From: an uncultured Collinsella sp.
GTDB taxonomy: Bacteria > Actinomycetota > Coriobacteriia > Coriobacteriales > Coriobacteriaceae
Length of the DNA stretch: 6,801 nt
NCBI GenBank assembly: GCA_902495085.1
Contig: CABUWA010000106.1
Span: 1 to 6,801, forward strand
Direction of reading: 5' to 3'
The translations under genes and the position numbers were made by a program. This document shows positions 1-5,409 of this stretch, one piece after another. Every line of letters starts with the position of its first letter. Within the stretch, counting starts at the first letter, position 1. Below the pieces are notes generated by a model. It searched no databases. It saw only the letters and a list, made by a program, of their open reading frames with translations, and was not told the origin of the DNA.

Positions 1-59
1 GCAACCGGGCGGGCATGTAATCCCAACGGATCTTTAATCGTCTTTGTAAACTCGACCAT
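1..59 (-). CDS. ptsH: Phosphocarrier protein HPr, N-terminal 19 residues (partial, cut by window edge)
   Basis: Reading the minus strand from the ATG at 59 gives MVEFTKTIKDPLGLHARPV, then leaves the window. The GLHARP block with histidine at residue 15 is the hallmark of HPr, the small cytoplasmic protein that carries phosphate from Enzyme I to the sugar-specific EIIA proteins of the phosphotransferase system; His15 is the phosphorylated residue. The Ser46 regulatory site and the rest of the roughly 85-90 residue protein lie outside the window. A strong Shine-Dalgarno (GGGAGGGG at 62-69) supports the start. The gene lies downstream of aspS on the same strand but behind the aspS terminator, so it is probably transcribed on its own. 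Identification rests on 19 residues that match the family around the active site; the gene remainder is not seen. Confidence 0.85.
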   Translation of the reverse strand, partial: MVEFTKTIKDPLGLHARPV

Positions 60-100
60 GTCCCCTCCCGCGGCATCGCACATTCGGCCGGCAAACCCAG

Positions 101-119
101 CCACGTGGTAGTTATTGTA
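101..119 (-). promoter_or_regulatory. Possible ptsH promoter (-10) with an adjacent 8-bp palindrome
   Basis: On the minus strand TACAAT (114-119) is a 5/6 match to a sigma-70-type -10 box, about 55 bases upstream of the ptsH ATG and downstream of the aspS terminator. I see no convincing -35. The perfect palindrome CCACGTGG (101-108) would fall at the expected transcription start. The promoter is inferred from one box and position; the palindrome could be chance. Confidence 0.3.
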
Positions 120-144
120 CGTTACCGGCGCACCCCCGTCCCAC

Positions 145-179
145 AAAAAACGAGGGAAGGAGCGCGTCCTTCCCTCGTT
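145..179 (-). terminator. Rho-independent terminator of aspS
   Basis: AACGAGGGAAGGA (149-161) and TCCTTCCCTCGTT (167-179) form a perfect 13-bp stem with a 5-base loop. Read on the minus strand the stem is followed directly by a run of T (complement of the A-run 145-150), the classic intrinsic terminator layout. It starts 24 bases past the aspS stop codon and separates aspS from ptsH. On the plus strand there is only a short TT after the stem, so it is predicted to act mainly on the minus strand. Confidence 0.92.
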
Positions 180-202
180 GCGGGCAATATGTAGCCACTC
201 CC

Positions 203-1990
203 CTACATCAGGCGCAGGCTGACGTCCTTGAGCTGGGCGCCACTAACGGCACTCGGAGCGCCCGACATGAGGTCGGAGCCGCTGGCCGTCTTGGGGAACG
301 CCATGACGTCGCGGATGGAGTCGGAGCCGGTGAGCAGCATGCACACGCGGTCCAGGCCCAGAGCGAAACCGCCCATCGGGGGCGCACCAAACTTGAGAGC
401 CTCCATGAGGAAGCCAAACTGCGACTCGGCACGCTCCTCGGTAAAGCCCAGGAGCTTGAGCATGGACATCTGCATCTCGGCGTTGTGGATACGCATACCG
501 CCGCCGCCGGCCTCAAAGCCGTCCATGACAAAGTCGTAGGTGCAAGAACCGGCTGCCAACGGGTCGGCCTCGATCTTGGCGATGTCGGTCTCGGTCGGCA
601 GGGTAAAGGGCTGGTGCTCGGCTGCATAGGCCTTGCGGTCCTCATCCCAGTGGAACAGCGGGAAGTTGACGACCCACAGGAAGTCGTGGCCCTCGCGCTT
701 GATCTCGAGCGCGTTGGCCATGTGCGAACGCATGCCGCCCAGAATCTCGTCAGAGAGCAGGCGCGGGCCGGCGGCGAACATCACAAGGTCGCCGGGCTCG
801 ACGTCCATGCGCTCGCGCAGAGCCGCCATCTCCTCGTCCGAGAAGAACTTGACGATGGGGCTGTTGATGGAGCCGTCCTCGCGGAAGGCGATCCAGGCCA
901 GGCCCTTGGCGCCAAACGTGGAAGCCACGCCGGCGAGCTTATCGATCTTGGCACGTGCCCAGGCACCGGCGCCCTTGGCGTTGATAGCCTTGACGACAGA
1001 GCCCTCCTCGTTTGCGGCAGTCGCAAAGACCTTAAACTTGGAGTTGGCAAAGATGTCGGTCAGGTCGACCAGGTGCATGCCATAGCGGGTATCGGGCTTG
1101 TCGGAGCCATAGGTGTCCATGGCATCCCAGTAGTTCATGCGACGCAGCGGCGTGGGCATCTCGACACCCATGCGGCCGAAGGCATCGGCCAGGACCTCTT
1201 CGAGCGCGCTCATAACATCGTTCTGGTCCACGAAGGACATCTCGATATCGACCTGGGTGAACTCGGGCTGACGGTCGGCACGCAGGTCCTCGTCGCGGAA
1301 GCACTTGGCAACCTGGTAGTAGCGCTCGACGCCACCGACCATAAGCAGCTGCTTCAGAAGCTGCGGGGACTGCGGCAGGGCGTAGAAGTTACCCGGCTGG
1401 ATACGGCTGGGAACAATGAAGTCGCGGGCGCCCTCGGGCGTGGACTTAAACAGGGAGGGCGTCTCGACCTCCATGAACTCACGGTTGTGCAGCGCCTCGC
1501 GAATGGCAAAGGTAAAGTCGGAGCGCAGCTTGAGGTTGGCCATCATCTCGGGACGGCGGAGGTCCAAATAGCGATAGCGCAGGCGGGTATCCTCGCTGGT
1601 CTCGATGCCGTCCTCGATCTGGAACGGCGGAGTGACGGACGTGTTGAGCACCTCGGCGTGGTCGGTCAGGACCTCGATCTCGCCGGTCGCGAGCTTGGTG
1701 TTGGTGGTCTCCTCACCACGAGCGCGCACGACGCCGTGGATCTTGATGGGCCACTCGGGACGCATGGTCTCGGCGATCTTAAAGGCATCGCCATCGGAGT
1801 GCTCGGGGTCGAAAGTGAGCTGCGTGATGCCCTCGCGGTCGCGAAGGTCGCAGAAGATAAGGCCGCCGTGGTCGCGGCGACGGCTCACCCAACCGGTGAG
1901 GGTGACCTCTTCGCCCACGTTCTCGAAGCGAAGCTCGCCGCAGGTACGGGTGTGCATGGAATGCTCGTCAATGGGACGGGTCTGGCTCAT
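203..1990 (-). CDS. aspS: Aspartyl-tRNA synthetase (probably non-discriminating Asp/Asn type)
   Basis: A 595-residue class II aminoacyl-tRNA synthetase that charges tRNA-Asp with aspartate in the cytoplasm; the length is typical for bacterial AspRS. The N-terminal OB-fold anticodon-binding domain spans about residues 20-110. Catalytic core marks are the motif 1 region (EVETPSLFKSTPEGARDF, near 174-191), motif 2 (FRDEDLRADRQPEFTQVDIE, 231-250), the bacterial GAD insertion in between, and motif 3 (FALGLDR, ending at Arg548). The start at 1990 is supported by an AAAGGAGG Shine-Dalgarno (2000-2007) nine bases upstream; Met12 is a possible but less supported start. His41 in the RRRDHGG stretch is the residue associated with non-discriminating AspRS, whereas E. 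coli AspRS has RRRDL there, so this enzyme may also form Asp-tRNA-Asn for GatCAB amidation (inference). It is monocistronic, with its own terminator at 145-179. Confidence 0.97.
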   Translation of the reverse strand: MSQTRPIDEHSMHTRTCGELRFENVGEEVTLTGWVSRRRDHGGLIFCDLRDREGITQLTFDPEHSDGDAFKIAETMRPEWPIKIHGVVRARGEETTNTKLATGEIEVLTDHAEVLNTSVTPPFQIEDGIETSEDTRLRYRYLDLRRPEMMANLKLRSDFTFAIREALHNREFMEVETPSLFKSTPEGARDFIVPSRIQPGNFYALPQSPQLLKQLLMVGGVERYYQVAKCFRDEDLRADRQPEFTQVDIEMSFVDQNDVMSALEEVLADAFGRMGVEMPTPLRRMNYWDAMDTYGSDKPDTRYGMHLVDLTDIFANSKFKVFATAANEEGSVVKAINAKGAGAWARAKIDKLAGVASTFGAKGLAWIAFREDGSINSPIVKFFSDEEMAALRERMDVEPGDLVMFAAGPRLLSDEILGGMRSHMANALEIKREGHDFLWVVNFPLFHWDEDRKAYAAEHQPFTLPTETDIAKIEADPLAAGSCTYDFVMDGFEAGGGGMRIHNAEMQMSMLKLLGFTEERAESQFGFLMEALKFGAPPMGGFALGLDRVCMLLTGSDSIRDVMAFPKTASGSDLMSGAPSAVSGAQLKDVSLRLM

Positions 1991-2011
1991 ACCAGTGATC
2001 CTCCTTTATGG

Positions 2012-2053
2012 ATCTGTGCCGCCCCGTGTCGTTCCGGGCGGCGTCGTACAGAT
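2012..2053 (-). promoter_or_regulatory. Stem-loop in the aspS leader, just upstream of its ribosome binding site
   Basis: GCCGCCC (2018-2024) pairs with GGGCGGC (2036-2042), and the flanking ATCTGT (2012-2017) pairs with ACAGAT (2048-2053) across a 5-base bulge, giving 13 base pairs in total. In the aspS transcript the base of this structure ends four bases before the AAAGGAGG Shine-Dalgarno. The position suggests a role in translation start or transcript stability. I do not see T-box consensus elements, so it is not called as a T-box. Confidence 0.5.
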
Positions 2054-2095
2054 TTGCCCAGCCTGCGTAAACCGCGCAGCCGGACATGGCGTTCT

Positions 2096-2101
2096 ATCTT
2101 A
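2096..2101 (-). promoter_or_regulatory. Possible aspS promoter -10 box
   Basis: TAAGAT on the minus strand, in the context GATAAGATAGA, resembles a -10 box and would give an aspS leader of about 100 bases that includes the leader stem-loop. No acceptable -35 is found 16-18 bases upstream. It is the most AT-rich patch between the divergent aspS and serB genes, which is the main support. Confidence 0.3.
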
Positions 2102-2246
2102 TCGCACCCGCGTCGATGTGCCGCGAAAAAGTAGCTCTTGCCCAAAGACTTGACGGAGACGAAACAATTGACGCACCGTGGCCGTCGCCCAGGCTTGCGA
2201 CGTGCGACAATGTGCCCCAATACAACTGCACTCGGAAAGGCCCGCC

Positions 2247-2882
2247 ATGACTGCACGCCTCATCGTTATGGATATCGACTCCACGCTCATCAACCAGGAG
2301 GTCATCGACCTGTTGGGTGAGGAAGCCGGCGTAGGCGAGCAGGTAGCGCAGATCACCGAGCGCGCCATGCGCGGCGAGCTCGACTTTAAGCAAGCGCTCG
2401 AGGAGCGCGTGGGGCTGCTCGCCGGCCTGGACGAGAGCGTGTTCGAGCGCACCTTTGAGCGCGTGACGTTTACCCCTGGCGCGCTGGAGCTTGTGCGCTC
2501 AGCGCACAGCAAGGGCTGGAAGGTCGGCGTGGTAAGCGGCGGCTTCCACGAGGTCGCCGACAAGATCGTGGCTGCCGCGGGTATCGACTTTTGTCTAGCG
2601 AACCGCCTGGAGGTCGTAGACGGCAAGCTCACCGGTAAGTTGGCGGCCGACATTGTGACCAAGGAGTCCAAGCTTATCCAGCTGCTGGATTGGGCAGTTG
2701 AGTGCGGCGTCGATATGGCCCATACCGTCGCAATCGGCGACGGCGCCAACGACATCCCCATGATTCAGGCCGCGGGCACGGGCATCGCGTTTTGCGCCAA
2801 GCCCAAGACGCGCGAAGCCGCCCCGTTTGCCATCGACGAGCGCAACCTGATGCTCGCCATGGACATCATCCTGCGCGACTAG
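2247..2882 (+). CDS. serB: Phosphoserine phosphatase (HAD superfamily, SerB-type, no ACT domain)
   Basis: A 211-residue cytoplasmic HAD phosphatase, predicted to convert O-phospho-L-serine to serine, the last step of serine synthesis from 3-phosphoglycerate. Motif I is MDIDST, with Asp9 as nucleophile and Asp11 as acid/base. Motif II is VSGGF (Ser97). The motif III lysine is probably in TKESK (138-142), and motif IV is IGDGANDIPM (163-172), binding magnesium. These variants (DST, SGGF, GDGAND) are typical of SerB. It is shorter than E. coli SerB because it lacks the N-terminal regulatory extension and corresponds to the catalytic domain alone. The ATG at 2247 is chosen because GGAAAGG (2234-2240) lies six bases upstream and the HAD strand begins at once; the frame stays open further upstream but without family similarity. 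It is divergent from aspS and 116 bases before larB. A related HAD hydrolase with another phosphomonoester substrate is possible, but the motifs favour SerB. Confidence 0.88.
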   Translation: MTARLIVMDIDSTLINQEVIDLLGEEAGVGEQVAQITERAMRGELDFKQALEERVGLLAGLDESVFERTFERVTFTPGALELVRSAHSKGWKVGVVSGGFHEVADKIVAAAGIDFCLANRLEVVDGKLTGKLAADIVTKESKLIQLLDWAVECGVDMAHTVAIGDGANDIPMIQAAGTGIAFCAKPKTREAAPFAIDERNLMLAMDIILRD

Positions 2883-2906
2883 TCAGTTTGCCTCACAACT
2901 TCATCT

Positions 2907-2924
2907 AATCTGACATGTCAGATT
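2907..2924. promoter_or_regulatory. 18-bp perfect palindrome upstream of larB (candidate operator)
   Basis: AATCTGACATGTCAGATT is its own reverse complement over all 18 bases. It lies between serB and larB and covers the expected -35 position of the larB promoter. Symmetric sites of this size are typical for dimeric regulators such as TetR- or CRP/FNR-family proteins. There is no T-run after it, which argues against a serB terminator. The binding protein is not shown by the sequence; the TetR-family protein encoded in the same operon is the obvious candidate. Confidence 0.7.
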
Positions 2925-2954
2925 TCCGAACAATTATGCTCTAATGTTCGGAAA
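2923..2954. promoter_or_regulatory. 10-bp inverted repeat flanking the larB -10 box (second candidate operator)
   Basis: TTTCCGAACA (2923-2932) is perfectly inverted as TGTTCGGAAA (2945-2954) with a 12-base spacer. The left arm overlaps the end of the 18-bp palindrome by two bases, so the two symmetric elements are packed side by side. The spacer contains most of the predicted extended -10 box, so a protein bound to both arms would occlude RNA polymerase. The sequence differs from that of the palindrome, so two different regulators, or one plus a structural element, are possible. Confidence 0.65.
2937..2945 (+). promoter_or_regulatory. Predicted larB-larC-tetR promoter (extended -10)
   Basis: TGCTCTAAT fits the extended -10 pattern TGnTATAAT with five of six hexamer matches. 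It predicts a transcription start near 2952 and a leader of about 47 bases before the larB ATG. The -35 region (about 2917-2922, GTCAGA) is poor, as is common for extended -10 promoters, and lies within the 18-bp palindrome. Confidence 0.5.
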
Positions 2955-2957
2955 CAA

Positions 2958-2991
2958 CCCTTCGCGTGCTAAACTTTTCTGCGTCGAAGGG
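2958..2991 (+). promoter_or_regulatory. Leader hairpin that sequesters the larB Shine-Dalgarno
   Basis: CCCTTCG (2958-2964) is perfectly complementary to CGAAGGG (2985-2991), and two more pairs can form across a one-base bulge. The right arm contains the larB ribosome binding site (GAAGGG, seven bases before the ATG at 2999), so the fold would hide it. This is the layout of a translational on/off switch, but no known riboswitch aptamer is recognisable in the short loop. Confidence 0.5.
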
Positions 2992-2998
2992 AACTTAT

Positions 2999-3781
2999 AT
3001 GGACAAACGAGATCTTGAGCAATTGCTAAGTGACGTGGCAGACGGAAGCATTATGCCGGCCGATGCCCTCACGCGCATCCAGACGGCGCCAACCGCCGAT
3101 CTGGGTTTTGCGCAGCTCGATCTTTCACGCGGGGTACGCCAGGGAGCCGGCGAGGTTGTCTACGGTGCCGGTAAAACCGCCGAGCAGATTGGCGCCATTA
3201 TCGAGGCGCTGCGCGATGCCGGCCAGGAGCGCATCCTGGTCACGCGCCTGGACAGCGAAAAAGCGGCCCGTACCTCGGAGCTCCTCGACAACGGCATCGA
3301 CCTGGGATATGTCCCGGACGCACAGCTCGCCCTCGTGGGCGGCAAGCCCTCCCCCACCGGCAACGGGCGCATCGTCGTCGCCTGCGCCGGCACGAGCGAC
3401 TTACCCGTCGCCGAAGAGGCGGCACTGACGGCCGAGTTCTACGGCAACGAGGTCGATCGCCTCTACGACGTAGGTGTCGCCGGCTTGCACCGCCTGCTCG
3501 CTCATGCTGAGGAACTTGCCCAGGCGCAGGTGGTCATCGCCATCGCCGGCATGGAGGGCGCACTGGCGAGCGTTATCGGCGGCCTGGTGAGCTGTCCGGT
3601 CATCGCCGTTCCCACCAGCGTGGGCTACGGCGCAAGTTTTGGTGGCGTAGCCGCGCTGCTCGCCATGCTCAACTCCTGCGCCAGCGGCGTTTCGGTCGTC
3701 AATATCGACAACGGCTTTGGTGCCGCCTACCAGGCAAGTCTTATCAATCATCTGAGCGCCGGCACACCCCGCACCCGTTAA
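2999..3781 (+). CDS. larB: NPN cofactor biosynthesis protein LarB (nicotinic acid adenine dinucleotide carboxylase/hydrolase)
   Basis: A 260-residue cytoplasmic protein with a C-terminal PurE/AIR-carboxylase-like domain. LarB carboxylates the pyridinium ring of nicotinic acid adenine dinucleotide and hydrolyses the phosphoanhydride, giving the dicarboxylate mononucleotide that LarE then sulfurates. Family blocks seen are AGTSDLPVAEEA (130-141), DVGVAGLHRLL (157-167), AGMEGALASVIGGLV (183-197) and PTSVGYGASFGG (205-216), followed by LNSCASG, in which Cys227 matches the catalytic cysteine of LarB (Cys221 in Lactiplantibacillus plantarum). The start at 2999 is chosen because the AAGGG ribosome binding site is correctly spaced; a GTG at 2966 is in frame but has no such site and lies in the leader hairpin. 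It is the first gene of larB-larC-tetR; its stop codon overlaps the larC Shine-Dalgarno. Confidence 0.94.
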   Translation: MDKRDLEQLLSDVADGSIMPADALTRIQTAPTADLGFAQLDLSRGVRQGAGEVVYGAGKTAEQIGAIIEALRDAGQERILVTRLDSEKAARTSELLDNGIDLGYVPDAQLALVGGKPSPTGNGRIVVACAGTSDLPVAEEAALTAEFYGNEVDRLYDVGVAGLHRLLAHAEELAQAQVVIAIAGMEGALASVIGGLVSCPVIAVPTSVGYGASFGGVAALLAMLNSCASGVSVVNIDNGFGAAYQASLINHLSAGTPRTR

Positions 3782-3791
3782 GGAGCATTCC

Positions 3792-4709
3792 ATGTCCAAC
3801 CATCAGCATACGCTTATCATCGACGGCACCTCGGGCATCAGCGGCGATATGACCGTCGCGGCCCTGCTCGACCTGGGCGCCAGCGAGGAACACCTGCGCG
3901 AACAGCTCGCCACGCTGCCGATCGACGGCTTTTCGATCGCCGTGACGCGCGTAAACAAGCACGGCATCGACGCCTGCGATTTCGATGTCCAGCTTGCAGA
4001 GGAGCTCGAGAACCACGATCACGATATGGCCTGGCTCTACGGCAACGAAGCAGCTGCCGAGCACACGCACGAGCATGAGCGCCAGCATCATGATCATTAC
4101 GAGCACGAACACGTGCACTGCCACGAGCATGATCATGAGGCCCACGACCATGGCCACGAGGACCATCATCACGCCCACGGCCATCACCACCGTTCTTTGG
4201 CGGACGTCACCGCCATCATCGACGGCTCGCGGCTAAGCGATGGCGCCAAGCGTCGCGCCCTCGCCATCTTTACCGCGCTCGCCGCCGCCGAGGCCAAGGC
4301 TCACGGCAAAACGCCCGAGACCGTCATGTTCCACGAGGTGGGCGCCGTCGACTCCATCGTCGACGTCTGCTCTGTCGCCATCTGCCTCGACGACCTGGGT
4401 ATCGAGGATATTGTCGTCGAGTCGCTTTCCGAGGGCCACGGCACCATCCACTGTGCCCACGGCCTTATGCCCATTCCCGTCCCCGCTGTCATCAACCTGT
4501 GCCAGGCAGGCAATATCGCCCTCATGCCTGCACCGGTCGCTGGCGAGCTCGTGACGCCCACGGGCGCTGCCATCGTCACCGCGCTGCGCACGTCCGACCA
4601 ACTGCCCTCACGCTACCACATCGAAGCCGTCGGCTACGGCGCCGGCAAGCGCCCCTACGAGGGTTGCTCCGGCACGCTCCGTTGTCTGCTCGTTCACGTG
4701 GATGCATAG
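3792..4709 (+). CDS. larC: Nickel-insertion protein LarC, LarC1 domain only, with a His-rich nickel-binding segment
   Basis: A 305-residue DUF111/LarC-family protein. Full LarC performs CTP-dependent insertion of nickel into the dithiolated pyridinium mononucleotide, the last step of NPN cofactor synthesis. Conserved blocks seen are DGTSGISGDM (11-20), MFHEVGAVDSIVD (179-191), GLMPIPVPAV (224-233), GELVTPTGAA (251-260) and GYGAG (281-285). Residues 75-133 contain 24 histidines with interspersed Asp/Glu and a cysteine, a likely nickel-binding or storage stretch. Full-length LarC proteins are about 400 residues or more; this one stops just after the GYGAG block, where LarC1 ends, so the C-terminal LarC2 domain that binds Mn-CTP is absent. 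In L. plantarum LarC1 and LarC2 are joined by a programmed frameshift, but here the next frame is tetR and no slippery heptamer is visible. Start: TAAGGAG six bases upstream of the ATG, ten bases after larB. Confidence 0.93.
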   Translation: MSNHQHTLIIDGTSGISGDMTVAALLDLGASEEHLREQLATLPIDGFSIAVTRVNKHGIDACDFDVQLAEELENHDHDMAWLYGNEAAAEHTHEHERQHHDHYEHEHVHCHEHDHEAHDHGHEDHHHAHGHHHRSLADVTAIIDGSRLSDGAKRRALAIFTALAAAEAKAHGKTPETVMFHEVGAVDSIVDVCSVAICLDDLGIEDIVVESLSEGHGTIHCAHGLMPIPVPAVINLCQAGNIALMPAPVAGELVTPTGAAIVTALRTSDQLPSRYHIEAVGYGAGKRPYEGCSGTLRCLLVHVDA

Positions 4710-4711
4710 CC

Positions 4712-5251
4712 ATGGATGCCCGCAAAGAAAAAAGCCGCGCTGCCATCGTTGCGGCGTTCTCTGAGCTGCTACGCGAAGAGGACTACGGCAAGATTACCGT
4801 CGGCGACATCATCGCTCGCGCCCATGTGGGTCGGGCCACGTTCTACGGCCTCTTCAAGAGCAAAGACGACCTGCTGGCCGAGCTCGTGAGCGACATCTGC
4901 ACCCACGCCCTCGACGACGATGGCACACCGCTCGACGACCCACTCGTGCAGGTCGAGCATATCCTCAACAACCTCTGGGAGCGCCGTCAGGGCGTACGCG
5001 CCCTCGTAGCCGGCGCCGGCTCACGCGTCTTCGCCGACTGCTTACGCAAGACCATCATCTCACGAGCAGCCGAAACCGTCCCTACCGACCCAAACGGCCC
5101 CGCCGCCACCATGGACCGCAGCTTCTTACAACACCACATAGCCTCAAGCTTCGTAGCCACCGTCCAATGGTGGGCCTGGCACAACTTCCAAGCAGACAAA
5201 GCCGACGTAGCCAAAGACTACCTCTCAGCCATAAAACCCCTCTTCGGCTAA
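4712..5251 (+). CDS. TetR/AcrR-family transcriptional regulator, candidate regulator of the lar genes
   Basis: A 179-residue DNA-binding protein. The N-terminal three-helix domain (about 5-55) contains the helix-turn-helix ITVGDIIARAHVGRATFYGLFKSKDDLL, the usual TetR signature. The C-terminal part, ending with a helix around FVATVQWWAWHNF and a final YLSAIKPLF, resembles the DhaS-like TetR_C group; its ligand is unknown. The ATG lies two bases after the larC stop with only a weak ribosome binding site, so translation is probably coupled to larC. Because it is co-transcribed with larB-larC, it probably controls this operon and perhaps larA-larD; the palindrome and inverted repeat before larB are the obvious candidate sites (inference). 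L. plantarum uses a CRP/FNR-type LarR instead, so this would be a different control scheme. The 3' half uses more A-ending codons, including two ATA, than larB or larC, which may hint at a separate origin. Confidence 0.85.
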   Translation: MDARKEKSRAAIVAAFSELLREEDYGKITVGDIIARAHVGRATFYGLFKSKDDLLAELVSDICTHALDDDGTPLDDPLVQVEHILNNLWERRQGVRALVAGAGSRVFADCLRKTIISRAAETVPTDPNGPAATMDRSFLQHHIASSFVATVQWWAWHNFQADKADVAKDYLSAIKPLFG

Positions 5252-5290
5252 GTAAGAAGCTCACCCCAAAGCATCGCCCCAACCCAGGGG

Positions 5291-5360
5291 CGCCACGCAT
5301 CCCAAAGTATCACTCGCGCTTCAATGCCCCCCACCAGCAACAAGCCCCTCCCATCCAAAT
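5291..5360 (+). other. C-rich, G-poor stretch after tetR (possible Rho utilisation site)
   Basis: These 70 bases contain 33 C and 8 G on the plus strand, beginning 40 bases past the tetR stop. A long C-over-G excess in an untranslated RNA is the known character of Rho loading sites. It precedes the hairpin terminator, so it may back up termination of the larB-larC-tetR transcript. The evidence is composition only. Confidence 0.3.
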
Positions 5361-5409
5361 TCAGATATATATGTTAGGTTGCTTGTACGGACGCAACAAA
5401 GACCCCGCA

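Noticed and set aside
1991..2110. T-box riboswitch upstream of aspS
   Set aside because: No T-box bulge consensus, specifier loop or terminator/antiterminator pair could be recognised; only the simple bulged stem is supported.
485..2134. A 549-codon open frame on the plus strand opposite aspS
   Set aside because: It is a GC-rich shadow of aspS: repetitive, Val/Ala/Gly-rich, without a recognisable family, no ribosome binding site, and aspS has full motif support.
2178..2246. In-frame upstream extension of serB
   Set aside because: The added residues have no family counterpart, while ATG 2247 has a well-spaced GGAAAGG and begins just before the HAD motif I strand.
2907..2924. The 18-bp palindrome read as a serB terminator
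   Set aside because: AT-rich arms, perfect centre-to-centre symmetry and no T-tract fit a protein-binding site better than an intrinsic terminator.
2966..2998. GTG at 2966 as an alternative larB start adding 11 residues
   Set aside because: No Shine-Dalgarno precedes it, it lies in the leader hairpin, and the AAGGG site is placed correctly only for the ATG at 2999.
4499..4711. The tetR frame stays open upstream into larC, which could allow a frameshifted LarC-TetR fusion like the LarC1/LarC2 frameshift of L. plantarum
   Set aside because: The upstream reading does not resemble LarC2 or any known domain, no slippery heptamer is visible near the larC end, and tetR has a family-typical start at 4712.
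5275..5292. CGCCCC-AACCCA-GGGGCG hairpin shortly after tetR as its terminator
   Set aside because: The 6-bp stem has no T-run after it, and a much better terminator lies at 5451-5493. It remains a minor stem.
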